Assembly: GCA_030607835.1 (NCBI GenBank)
Contig: JAUWJE010000022.1
Location: 1 to 13,252, forward strand
Direction: 5' to 3'
Length of the DNA: 13,252 bases
Origin: Candidatus Fermentibacterota bacterium
Lineage (GTDB): Bacteria; Fermentibacterota; Fermentibacteria; Fermentibacterales; JCC-6
Shown: positions 6,986 to 13,252 of the stretch, one piece after another
Layout: every line of letters begins with the position of its first letter
How positions within the stretch are numbered: the first letter of the stretch is position 1
Notes under the pieces: model-generated
What the model was told of the DNA's origin: nothing
Seen by the model: only the letters and a program-made list of their open reading frames with translations
Databases searched by the model: none
Program-made: the position numbers and the translations under genes

Positions 6986-7852
6986 CTATCTCTCAAGAAT
7001 GACTTTCAGATGCTCCTTTGCCAGATAACTGCGATTCTCAGGAGCTGTAATGATCGAACTCTTAATAACCTCTGCCCCTCCGTGGCACTCGCATTCCGTA
7101 TCTTCAGGATCCATCTTCCTCAACGCGTTCTCGATCGCTCTCCTTGCCCGAACAGTATTCACCCTTACATTCGCCATTACGGCCTCAACTGAGACATCTT
7201 CCTCTGATTCATGCCATACATCGTAGTCTGTGACCAATCCAAGAATCGAGTAACATATTCCTGCTTCCCTGGCGAGTTTAGCCTCAGGAAGTGCGGTCAT
7301 ACCGATAATAGCATACCCCTGTCTGCGATAAGTATTGCTCTCTGCTCTTGTGGAGAAAGCCGGTCCTTCCATGCAGACAAGAGTTCCACCTCTGTGTACC
7401 GTAGCATCTGCTTCCTCAGCTGAGTCAGCGAGAATTCCGGATAATTTCCGGCAGAAGGGGTCACCAAATCCAATGTGGCCAACCATTCCACCACAAAAGT
7501 ATGTCGACCTTCTAATTCCTTTTGTGCTGTCGAAAAGCTGAGCCGGAACAACAATGTGTCTGGGGTGATACTGCTCCTGAAGACTTCCAACAGCTGATAC
7601 AGAGATGATCTTTCGAACTCCAACATGTTTCATTGCATATATATTCGCTGCGTATGGAACTTCGGAGGGAGATAGTGTATGACCCTCACCATGTCGAGAA
7701 AGGAAAATCAATGGGATTCCATCGTACTCAGCCAGAATCAGAGGCGCTGACGGCCTTCCAAAGGGAGTTTCTGTATTCAGTTCTCCTTCGATTTTGACTC
7801 CGTCAAATGAGTAAACTCCGGAGCCTCCTATTATCCCAATGCGTTTATTCAT
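6986..7852 (-). CDS. mtnP: S-methyl-5'-thioadenosine phosphorylase
   Basis: Cleaves 5'-methylthioadenosine with phosphate to adenine and 5-methylthioribose 1-phosphate, in methionine and polyamine salvage. The protein has 288 residues. IGIIGGSGVY (5-14) opens the fold; SRHGEGH (52-58) and SVSAVGS (84-90) bind phosphate; MEGPAFSTRAES (161-172) and GMT (184-186) bind nucleoside; TDYDVW (208-213) carries the Asp pair that favours 6-aminopurines, so methylthioadenosine rather than guanosine is the expected substrate. The frame is open to 7873, but ATG 7852 is chosen: AAGGGAGA lies 5 bases upstream and homology begins there. It is the first gene of a minus-strand operon with thiL and the DUF4342 gene. 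The purine phosphorylase family is hard to split by sequence, but this subtype is clear. Confidence 0.93.
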   Translation of the reverse strand: MNKRIGIIGGSGVYSFDGVKIEGELNTETPFGRPSAPLILAEYDGIPLIFLSRHGEGHTLSPSEVPYAANIYAMKHVGVRKIISVSAVGSLQEQYHPRHIVVPAQLFDSTKGIRRSTYFCGGMVGHIGFGDPFCRKLSGILADSAEEADATVHRGGTLVCMEGPAFSTRAESNTYRRQGYAIIGMTALPEAKLAREAGICYSILGLVTDYDVWHESEEDVSVEAVMANVRVNTVRARRAIENALRKMDPEDTECECHGGAEVIKSSIITAPENRSYLAKEHLKVILER

Positions 7853-7894
7853 TATTATCTCCCTTCGGAGCAAAAGGAACTTACTGTCATAGAG

Positions 7895-7900
7895 ATTATA
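7895..7900 (-). promoter_or_regulatory. Consensus -10 box upstream of mtnP
   Basis: The minus strand reads TATAAT here, 42 bases before the mtnP ATG, giving a leader of about 36 bases. The -35 at the right spacing (CTTTCA) matches only 3/6, so the promoter call rests mainly on the perfect -10 and its position. Confidence 0.4.
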
Positions 7901-7938
7901 TAACTTCTACAACTGTCTGAAAGGTAGTTCAAAGTAAC

Positions 7939-8975
7939 ATGCTCAGAAACGATAACCATGGAAGAGTCATGATATCCGGTCTAACATACGAACAACTGAG
8001 ATCCTGGCTATCTGACAGCATGGATATGAAGCCTTTCAGAGCAAACCAGATCTTCTCCTGGATTCATCAAAGAGGAACTACTGAATTTCAGCAGATGACA
8101 AATATATCCAGGAGTATTAGAGAACAGCTTGAAACTAAAGCTATGATCACAGCTCTCCGAACTGACAGCACACTTTCGGCAGAAGATGGAACAATCAAGT
8201 ACTCCTATTTATTAAGTGATGATAACAGAATTGAATCTGTACTGATACCGGAGCCTCCAAGGTTAACAGCCTGTCTCTCAACTCAGGTCGGGTGCAGGCT
8301 TGGTTGTACTTTCTGTCAGACGGGAAAAATGGGTTTTAAAAGAAATCTCACCACTGATGAAATTGTATCTCAACTTTACCAGCTGCGGAATACAACAGAG
8401 ACGCGAATCAGCAATGTGGTCTTCATGGGAATGGGTGAACCGATGGATAACTTTGATGATGTGAGAGATGCGCTTTCCATCATCAGCGATGACAGGGGTA
8501 TCTGTATCGGATCAGAAAAATCACTGTATCCACAGTTGGTTTGCCGGGGGGAATTAAGAAGCTGACTAATCTTCCGGGGCAGTACGGTCTCGCAGTTTCC
8601 CTCCACAGCGCTGTGGAGAAAACAAGAAGAATGCTGGTGCCTGCATCAGTGGCATTACCTCTTTACAAACTCAAACAGGACATCCTTGAATACAATAAGG
8701 AAAAAGGCAGAAGGGTTACACTTGAGTATTGTCTCATTGACGGTATTAACGATACAATTGAAGAAGCTCAAGCCCTTGTGGAATTCTCAAAGGATCTTGA
8801 ATGCAAAATCAATCTGCTGCTCTATAACAGTGTTGAAGGAGCTGATTTCAGAAGACCCGCCAGCGATACCGTAGAGAAGTTCATGATCTACCTCTACCCC
8901 AGATGCCAGGCTGTAACCCTGCGCCGTTCAAGAGGAGCCGATGTCGCAGCAGCCTGCGGCCAACTAGGAACTTAG
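7939..8975 (+). pseudogene. rlmN: 23S rRNA A2503 / tRNA A37 C2-methyltransferase, split by a one-base frameshift
   Basis: A radical-SAM enzyme that methylates 23S rRNA A2503 (and tRNA A37 in some species). The first part (7939-8565) carries PFRANQIF, the cluster motif C119-C123-C126 (VGCRLGCTFC) and VFMGMGEPMDN. The second part, one frame back from about 8517 to 8975, carries KITVSTVGLPGGI, AVSLHSA, LEYCLIDGIND and the C-terminal AACGQL, whose Cys (8955-8957) is a catalytic residue in characterised RlmN. Repairing one base would give about 345 residues, the usual length, with every motif present. Cause: a sequencing or assembly error, a recent mutation, or less likely a -1 ribosomal slip on AAAAA. 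The start is ATG 7939 or ATG 7969; the latter has GGAAGAG close upstream and a more typical N-terminus. If the base loss is an error, this is an intact gene. Confidence 0.9.
8509..8523 (+). other. Frameshift site in rlmN
   Basis: The first frame reads GGA TCA GAA AAA TCA; the family pattern G-S-R-K-I-T needs one extra A. A TCA-AGA junction reduced to TCAGA at 8514 restores the conserved Arg, whereas adding an A to the A5 run (8516-8520) would give Glu there. The first is therefore the likelier lesion; both are one-base losses. Confidence 0.85.
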
Positions 8976-8993
8976 TCTGTATTCAAGCACAAA

Positions 8994-9557
8994 TCAGAAA
9001 ACAATAGAAGCAAGAATCTTCAACCCGGATAGATCCTTGTTCGACTCCCCTGCGAGAGTAGAACCAGCAGGTACCCATTCCGGAGAAACAACAAGATCAA
9101 GGGAAGTTGATCCTCCCAATGCTATCCTTGCCCCGATTTCAGCTCCTATTACAGCTGCTCCTGTTTTTTTACTATCCTGACTTCCATCGGATCTGTCCCA
9201 GAGAAGAATCCCGCCTCCATATATACCCAGCAACGGTTCAATTCCTCTCGGTCCCGCATACCTTCTATAGAAAGGATATGTTCTGTATCCAATTGTCAAA
9301 GGCAGACCGGTCACACCCTTCCAGTGTTCTCTGTCTGACGTCACACTCAAGTATCCGGGTCGATTAATGAAGCAGTTACCCAGAGAGGGTGGGATCTGCA
9401 CTGTAAACGTGAATGCTGGGCCAGGATTCAGCTGGGTATCAGAATCGAACAAAGCAGGCATCCAGACACCCGCGCCAAAACTCATTTCGATTTCTTTTCT
9501 CTCAGCTGCAGCAGCAACTGTACAGAAAACCGCCAGAAGCACGATGAGTATTTTCAC
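8994..9557 (-). CDS. Small outer-membrane beta-barrel candidate
   Basis: A 187-residue protein of unassigned family. It starts with a clear signal peptide (Lys2, LIVLLAVFCTVAAAA, cleavage near residue 18), followed by alternating polar/hydrophobic strands: MSFGAGVWMP, GPAFTFTVQI, GLPLTIGYRTYPF, GIEPLLGIYGGGILLW, AAVIGAEIGARIAL, STSLDLVVSPEWVP. It ends LKILASIVF, with the terminal Phe recognised by the Bam machinery in many outer-membrane proteins. That is consistent with an 8-stranded barrel of the OmpW/OmpA-like size class, but no family signature was found. The start is GTG 9557 behind a strong AGGAGGTG. The terminator after cobA separates it from that gene, so it probably has its own promoter in the AT-rich 9558-9610 region, where I could not fix the boxes. 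Confidence 0.7.
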   Translation of the reverse strand: MKILIVLLAVFCTVAAAAERKEIEMSFGAGVWMPALFDSDTQLNPGPAFTFTVQIPPSLGNCFINRPGYLSVTSDREHWKGVTGLPLTIGYRTYPFYRRYAGPRGIEPLLGIYGGGILLWDRSDGSQDSKKTGAAVIGAEIGARIALGGSTSLDLVVSPEWVPAGSTLAGESNKDLSGLKILASIVF

Positions 9558-9604
9558 TTCACACCTCCTATGTTTATTATCTTATTAGTATTCAGAATTA
9601 ATAG

Positions 9605-9651
9605 TAAAATAATGCTAATATATGGGACCGGGCCCCAGCGTTCTTAGCATT
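9605..9651 (-). terminator. Intrinsic terminator of cobA
   Basis: AATGCTAA (9611-9618) and TTAGCATT (9644-9651) form an exact 8-bp stem, with an inner TGGG/CCCA stem (9623-9626, 9634-9637) around a GC-rich loop. On the minus strand the 5' arm contains the cobA TAA stop, and ATTTTAC follows the 3' arm. The T-run is short, but the stem is strong and well placed. Confidence 0.5.
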
Positions 9652-10168
9652 CGATGCCTTTTCGAGCGGGAAGGTTTTCTGTTTCATAATAATGTTTCAC
9701 CTCTCGCATTTCAGTTACAAGATCAGCCAGCTCAATAAAACTGTCAGGAGCGTATCTGCCTGTTACAACAAGCTCGATATTATCAGGACGCTTCTTCAGC
9801 ACCTCCAGTACGGTCTCCACATCAAGAAGACCAAGGTGAACTGTTACGTTAAGCTCATCTGCAATTATCATATCATAACTGCCTGAGAACATGGCTTCCT
9901 TCAATTTGAGAAGACCGTTCCGGGCAGCGGACATATCCTCCTCTGAAGGTTCCTCTCCCTTGCAGAGCAGTTTTGGAGTACCGTACTGCTCCATGGTGAT
10001 GGATTCAGGAAAATGCCCGGAGAGAGCCAGTTCCGAGTAATCCTGTCCCTTCATGAACTGACCTATATAGACCTTCATACCGGAACAGGCGGCTCTGACA
10101 GCGAGTCCGAGGGCAGCCGTAGTTTTACCTTTTCCATTCCCTGTGTACAGCTGGAACCGACCTTCCAT
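9644..10168 (-). CDS. cobA: Cob(I)yrinic acid a,c-diamide / cobalamin adenosyltransferase (CobA/CobO/BtuR type)
   Basis: Transfers the adenosyl group of ATP to cob(I)alamin or related corrinoids, making coenzyme B12. The 174-residue length fits the family. The P-loop GNGKGKTT spans 10-17; DELNVTVHLGLLD (104-116), VVTGRYAP (134-141), LVTEMREVKHYY (150-161) and the ending ARKGIE are all family-typical. ATG 10168 is chosen over the longer open frame to 10222 because the P-loop begins close to the N-terminus and GAGAGGAG lies 4 bases upstream. No other cobalamin synthesis gene is in the window, so it may serve salvage. A bulged hairpin lies in the region upstream; no B12-riboswitch box was found. 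Confidence 0.93.
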   Translation of the reverse strand: MEGRFQLYTGNGKGKTTAALGLAVRAACSGMKVYIGQFMKGQDYSELALSGHFPESITMEQYGTPKLLCKGEEPSEEDMSAARNGLLKLKEAMFSGSYDMIIADELNVTVHLGLLDVETVLEVLKKRPDNIELVVTGRYAPDSFIELADLVTEMREVKHYYETENLPARKGIEC

Positions 10169-10221
10169 ATTACTCCTCTCAATATAAAGATAAGCACTGT
10201 TGCAATAGGAAGAAAGTCTCA

Positions 10222-10275
10222 CTTGAAGAGATAGATGAAATCAATGTATGCTGCAGATGGAAGAGCTATCTCAAG
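10222..10275. repeat. Bulged inverted repeat upstream of cobA
   Basis: CTTGAAGAGATAG (10222-10234) pairs with CTATCTCAAG (10266-10275) over 10 bp with a 3-base bulge, enclosing 31 bases that contain CTGCAG. It lies in the 145-base gap between maf and cobA and would be part of a cobA leader if transcription starts upstream. Significance is uncertain. Confidence 0.35.
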
Positions 10276-10313
10276 AAATGGGTATTACCAAAAAGATATC
10301 CTAACCTGCAATT

Positions 10314-10913
10314 TCACGCACCATCCATCAATCGGTTTCTGAACTCATGAACAAGCCGGGTAATCGGTAAACCCATGACATTGAAATAGCAGCCATCCAC
10401 TCTATCTACAAGCGCACACCCGAATCCTTGTATGCCGTATGCACCAGCCTTGTCCATCGGTTCACCAGATGAGACGTACATCCTGATCTCTTCCCCTGAA
10501 AGCGTTCTGAAGTGGACTCTCGTTGATTCGACAAATGCGAAATCAATTCCCTTTTCGGGCCAGATGATGCAGACACCTCCGTACACACTGTGCCATCTTC
10601 CAGACAGTTGCATCAGCATATCTTCTGCCTGCATTGCATCTTCAGGCTTTCCGAGCAGCTTATCTCCGAGGGCAACCATTGTGTCCGCTCCAAGAACAGG
10701 ATGCCCTTTCCAGGAAGGCAGAATATCTTCTGCTTTCATCCTTGCCCAATGGAGTACAACATCAGAAGGTGAGCCGCTGAAATCATTTTCGTCTATGTTT
10801 CCCGGTGACTGGATGTAAGGTATGCCGGCCATTTCCAGTATTGCCTTCCGTCTTGGAGATTTGCTTGCAAGAACAAGCGGAACTTCAGTTGGTAACCACA
10901 AGATTCTTTTCAC
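10314..10913 (-). CDS. maf: Maf-type nucleoside triphosphate pyrophosphatase
   Basis: Hydrolyses non-canonical or pyrimidine NTPs (dTTP/UTP in the YhdE-type branch) to the monophosphate and pyrophosphate, linked to nucleotide-pool cleaning and to septum control in some species. The 199 residues are of normal length. LASKSPRRKAIL (15-26), GADTMV (75-80), LGKP (87-90), MDKAGAYGIQGFG (153-165) and GCYFNVMGLP (174-183) are the family blocks; the DKAGAYGIQG block suggests the dTTPase/UTPase group. GTG 10913 overlaps the dtd stop in GTGA, so translation is probably coupled. It is the last gene of the membrane protein-dtd-maf operon. Confidence 0.93.
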   Translation of the reverse strand: MKRILWLPTEVPLVLASKSPRRKAILEMAGIPYIQSPGNIDENDFSGSPSDVVLHWARMKAEDILPSWKGHPVLGADTMVALGDKLLGKPEDAMQAEDMLMQLSGRWHSVYGGVCIIWPEKGIDFAFVESTRVHFRTLSGEEIRMYVSSGEPMDKAGAYGIQGFGCALVDRVDGCYFNVMGLPITRLVHEFRNRLMDGA

Positions 10914-11362
10914 TTTCTCTCGGACGACGATTCTATCATGATTGTGACTGGACCACTGTTAACAAGTTCCACGTCCATCATCGCGCCGAAGATACCGGAT
11001 TGAATTGTAAGACCGCTGTGTGAGAGCATTTCGACAAAGAGATTGTAGAGAAGTTCTGCCCTCGCAGGGGAGGCAGCATCAATAAAGCTTGGACGTCTGC
11101 CTTTTCTTGAATCAGCATGCAGAGTAAACTGACTGACAATCATTATATCACCATTCACATCCGCTACGGAGAGATTCATGTTATCACTCGAGTCAGGGAA
11201 TATCCGCAAACCAAGAATCTTGCTGGACATCCATTCCAGGTCCTTATCAGTATCTTCTCTGCCAAAACCGATTAAGGCCAGAAGTCCCGGACCTGTTTCG
11301 CTGATTACTCTTTCACTTACTGTTACAGATACTCTGGATACGCGCTGAAGAAGAACCTTCAC
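10910..11362 (-). CDS. dtd: D-aminoacyl-tRNA deacylase
   Basis: Removes D-amino acids (and glycine) mischarged on tRNA. At 150 residues it is full length. The SQFTL motif (77-81) is followed by KGRRPSF (87-93); the second signature reads VNSGPVT (134-140), where many homologues have NDGPVT, but the Gly-Pro pair needed for chiral discrimination is kept. Start GTG 11362 overlaps the preceding stop by four bases (GTGA), with GGAAG about 9 bases upstream. Both neighbours overlap, so the three genes form a tightly coupled operon. Confidence 0.95.
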   Translation of the reverse strand: MKVLLQRVSRVSVTVSERVISETGPGLLALIGFGREDTDKDLEWMSSKILGLRIFPDSSDNMNLSVADVNGDIMIVSQFTLHADSRKGRRPSFIDAASPARAELLYNLFVEMLSHSGLTIQSGIFGAMMDVELVNSGPVTIMIESSSERK

Positions 11363-11856
11363 TGTTCAGTTTCTTCCAACGGTGAATCAAGGTTGAGTTC
11401 TTCATGAAGAGAACCTGGAATACCTGCGGATAGTGCTACAACAGTTCCAATAACACTGCCGAATGCAACTGGTAATCCAGCCAGCTGGCAGTATCTTCCC
11501 AGTCGGAGAAGCCGAACGGAATTAAGCTTGAAGGCAGCAATGCGAATGACTGATCCGGCAATGAAAAGCACAGCTCCCGCCCATCGCAGAATCCAGGGAG
11601 AACTGTACGCTGTCAGCCGAAGAAGAAAACTGTCAACTACGCTGACAAGCAGGACAGCGTAGAATACAGTATACGGGAGACCTCCCTGTCTTCCTCTGAA
11701 TTTTGATTCAGTCGCGCTCCAGAACAGGTAAACAAGAACAGTGATTCCACATACATGAAACTCCCTGGAATGCCAGGGCAGGTCTTCAAGATGGATTACC
11801 CCTAGAACAGAAAGCACAGCTATGACAGCGATAATCAACACAAATCTGATAATCAT
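11359..11856 (-). CDS. Small multi-pass membrane protein of unknown function
   Basis: A 165-residue hydrophobic protein with about five predicted spans: residues 1-20, 32-48, 62-84, 90-111 and 126-148. Arg/Lys lie between them, and the C-terminus is acidic (EELNLDSPLEETEQ). The pattern ILRWAG...AGSVIRIAAFKL, then RLGRYCQLAGLP...G.VVAL, recalls the C-terminal half of isoprenylcysteine/phospholipid methyltransferase-like proteins, but their RHPxY motif is absent, so activity of that kind is not supported. ATG 11856 is preferred; AGGAG is 13 bases upstream, rather far, and TTG 11868 (four residues longer) is too close to it. The stop overlaps the dtd start by four bases, implying co-expression with dtd and maf without telling its role. 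Confidence 0.75.
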   Translation of the reverse strand: MIIRFVLIIAVIAVLSVLGVIHLEDLPWHSREFHVCGITVLVYLFWSATESKFRGRQGGLPYTVFYAVLLVSVVDSFLLRLTAYSSPWILRWAGAVLFIAGSVIRIAAFKLNSVRLLRLGRYCQLAGLPVAFGSVIGTVVALSAGIPGSLHEELNLDSPLEETEQ

Positions 11857-11913
11857 GGCAGTATACAAACTCCTGACAAGTTGTTAACATGGTATGCCCC
11901 GGTTCGTTGAATA

Positions 11914-11940
11914 GATTATGTGGAAAATATTCCACTATCT
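11914..11940. other. Hairpin directly after the subtilase stop codon
   Basis: GTGGAA (11920-11925) and TTCCAC (11930-11935) pair around an AATA loop, with AGAT/ATCT (11914-11917, 11937-11940) as possible outer pairs. It begins 4 bases after the stop on the minus strand. No clear T-run follows, so it is at most a weak terminator or an mRNA 3'-end stem. Confidence 0.45.
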
Positions 11941-13252
11941 CACCTTACAAGAGCAAACTTGACCAAATGAGTGATTTCTCCAATTCGAAGCATGACAATA
12001 TATATTCCTGACGCAGCAGGCTCTCCGCTATCATCAAGCCCATCCCAGAAGAAAGCTTCTCCGGGAAGTGGTGCCCTGAAAGAACCTGGACCGATAGAGG
12101 TTCTTGTTGAAGAATGGATTGTCTGTCCCAGCAGATCAAACACCAACATAGAAACATCGTTCGGTCCATTCATCATATCAAACCCAACATAGATATCTCC
12201 GGTTGAGGGGTTTGGATAAACTGTTGGATCCTCAGATCCTGGAGTCAGATCAACAAAAACCTGAATCTCCACTCCTTCTTCTCCAAGTGTGCCGGAAACC
12301 GGAATAACGATGCCTTCTCCCCCTGCATCACTTATGGAGAATGAACCCAGTTCTCCCGGACAGAAGGCAAACCAGCCGGATTGATTCGTTTCAATTATGT
12401 AAATGGAATCACCCAGGTTTATAGTGAGTGGATAATGAGGAAGAAATTCACCTGAGTAACTCAGTCTTACTGATCCTGTCAGTGAGCAGTATTTCAAGGC
12501 AGAAAAAGCATTCAGGATTCCGTAACCTGTATCATTGTCCGGAGAATCCGCATTCTGGGCCGTGATCTTGAGAACATCATTGATTTCCATCATGGACCAT
12601 TCAGGATGAGCCTGATGAATTGCACCGGCAACCGAAGCGGTTAGAGGTGTTGCAAAAGAAGTTCCGTTGCTGTATGAGTATTCGGATTCTCCCCGGTATG
12701 CCAGCAATACATTCTCACCAAGAGCACATGCAGAAGGCTTTATTCTTCCATCATAAGTGGGTCCTCTTGAAGAAAACTGAGTAACATTCCCCATAGCATT
12801 GATAGCCCCCACAGCGAACACAGAATCACCATCAGCCGGTGCGATCAGGGATCCTGAATCAGGTCCACGATTCCCAATGGCACTGAAAACAAGCATTCCT
12901 CTTGATGCGGCAGCATCTGCAGCAATTGTAGTAACTGCAGTATTCCCATCCATATCTGCATACATATACCACTCTATGTATCCAAGGGAATTTGAAACCA
13001 GATCAGCACCGTTCTCCTCGACCCATTCAAGTCCCTGAACCCAATAATCTTCTTCAGCCTGGTATTCGTCACTAATGTCTTCTGTTTTTGCCAGAATGAA
13101 CGAGGCACCAGGTACGCCACCGCTGAAAGTACCCTTGCGGTATCCTCCAAGAAGAGAGAGTACAGCAGTTCCATGATCAGACTGCCCGGGAGGATCTCCT
13201 GGCTGCTGTGAGGGATCACTGTCATCGTTGATAAAGTCGTACTGGAGAATCA
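11940..13252 (-). CDS. Secreted subtilisin-like (S8) serine protease with C-terminal FlgD-like/sorting domain, 5' end beyond the window
   Basis: The frame is open to the right edge, giving 436 visible C-terminal residues. The catalytic His is in DHGTAV (His26 of the visible part), the oxyanion Asn in SAIGNRGPD (Asn127) and the nucleophile in NGTSFATP (Ser198); SNSLGY and FSSRGPTYDGRIKP are further S8 blocks. The catalytic Asp and any signal peptide lie outside the window. After the protease domain comes a beta-rich segment (LTGSVRLSYSGEF...), then a final 93-residue domain (344-436): VYPNPSTGDIYVGF, VFDLLGQ, FFWDGLDDSGEPAASGIY and LVKFALVR. This is the FlgD-Ig-like / type IX-type C-terminal domain of FCB-group secreted proteins. 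Secretion and outer-surface location are inferred. The first in-frame ATG at 12965 is internal. Confidence 0.93.
   Translation of the reverse strand, partial: ILQYDFINDDSDPSQQPGDPPGQSDHGTAVLSLLGGYRKGTFSGGVPGASFILAKTEDISDEYQAEEDYWVQGLEWVEENGADLVSNSLGYIEWYMYADMDGNTAVTTIAADAAASRGMLVFSAIGNRGPDSGSLIAPADGDSVFAVGAINAMGNVTQFSSRGPTYDGRIKPSACALGENVLLAYRGESEYSYSNGTSFATPLTASVAGAIHQAHPEWSMMEINDVLKITAQNADSPDNDTGYGILNAFSALKYCSLTGSVRLSYSGEFLPHYPLTINLGDSIYIIETNQSGWFAFCPGELGSFSISDAGGEGIVIPVSGTLGEEGVEIQVFVDLTPGSEDPTVYPNPSTGDIYVGFDMMNGPNDVSMLVFDLLGQTIHSSTRTSIGPGSFRAPLPGEAFFWDGLDDSGEPAASGIYIVMLRIGEITHLVKFALVR

Noticed and set aside
8516..8520. Programmed -1 ribosomal frameshift at the A5 run in rlmN
   Set aside because: The codons GAA AAA do not form a canonical X XXY YYZ slip heptamer, no stimulatory stem was evident, and RlmN is not known to be made this way; a lost base is simpler.
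12974..13225. 83-codon minus-strand open frame at the right edge
   Set aside because: It is out of frame with the subtilase, whose own frame here encodes the catalytic DHGTAV block, so this is a shadow.

Overview
The window is ordinary, gene-dense bacterial chromosome (roughly mid-40s to 50% GC by eye) with short intergenic gaps and mixed gene directions. No tRNA, rRNA, CRISPR array, insertion sequence or phage gene was seen. Several features suggest a Gram-negative lineage of the FCB type, such as an uncultured candidate phylum near Fermentibacterota, Cloacimonadota or WOR-3. These are a secreted subtilase ending in a YPNP...SGIY.. FlgD-like/type IX-like C-terminal domain, a small outer-membrane-type beta-barrel candidate, and several signal-peptide proteins without obvious family. 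The phylum is an inference; no marker gene here settles it. Five of the 14 genes use GTG or TTG starts, most with a good Shine-Dalgarno.

Layout, left to right. (1) Plus strand, 1-2449: the 3' part of rtcB (RNA ligase), a small nitroreductase, and an exported protein of unknown function. (2) Minus strand, 2489-3994: an MscS-type channel fused to a cyclic-nucleotide-binding domain. (3) A structured 251-base gap, 3995-4245, with divergent promoters, a 14-bp perfect palindrome and a 9-bp inverted repeat. It leads into a plus-strand pair of exported proteins, 4246-5691: a small cysteine-pair (zinc-ribbon-like) protein and a protein of the 'VHEWG' type. (4) Minus-strand operon 7852 to 5754: mtnP, thiL and a DUF4342 protein, separated by 6 and 2 bases. 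(5) Plus strand, 7939-8975: rlmN, complete in its conserved motifs but broken by a one-base frameshift near 8514. (6) A long minus-strand block from 13252 down to 8994: the subtilase (its start lies beyond the window), a small membrane protein, dtd and maf (joined by 4-base GTGA overlaps), cobA with a clear terminator, and the beta-barrel candidate.

The genes with known function are housekeeping: RNA repair, methionine and thiamine salvage, tRNA proofreading, nucleotide sanitation, cobalamin activation and rRNA methylation. The less-known part is the envelope set: the cAMP-type gated channel, the Cys-pair/HEWG pair with its elaborate upstream region, the orphan exported protein at 1310, and the secreted protease. 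I found no convincing new multi-gene system. The best leads are the regulated HEWG pair and the rlmN frameshift.
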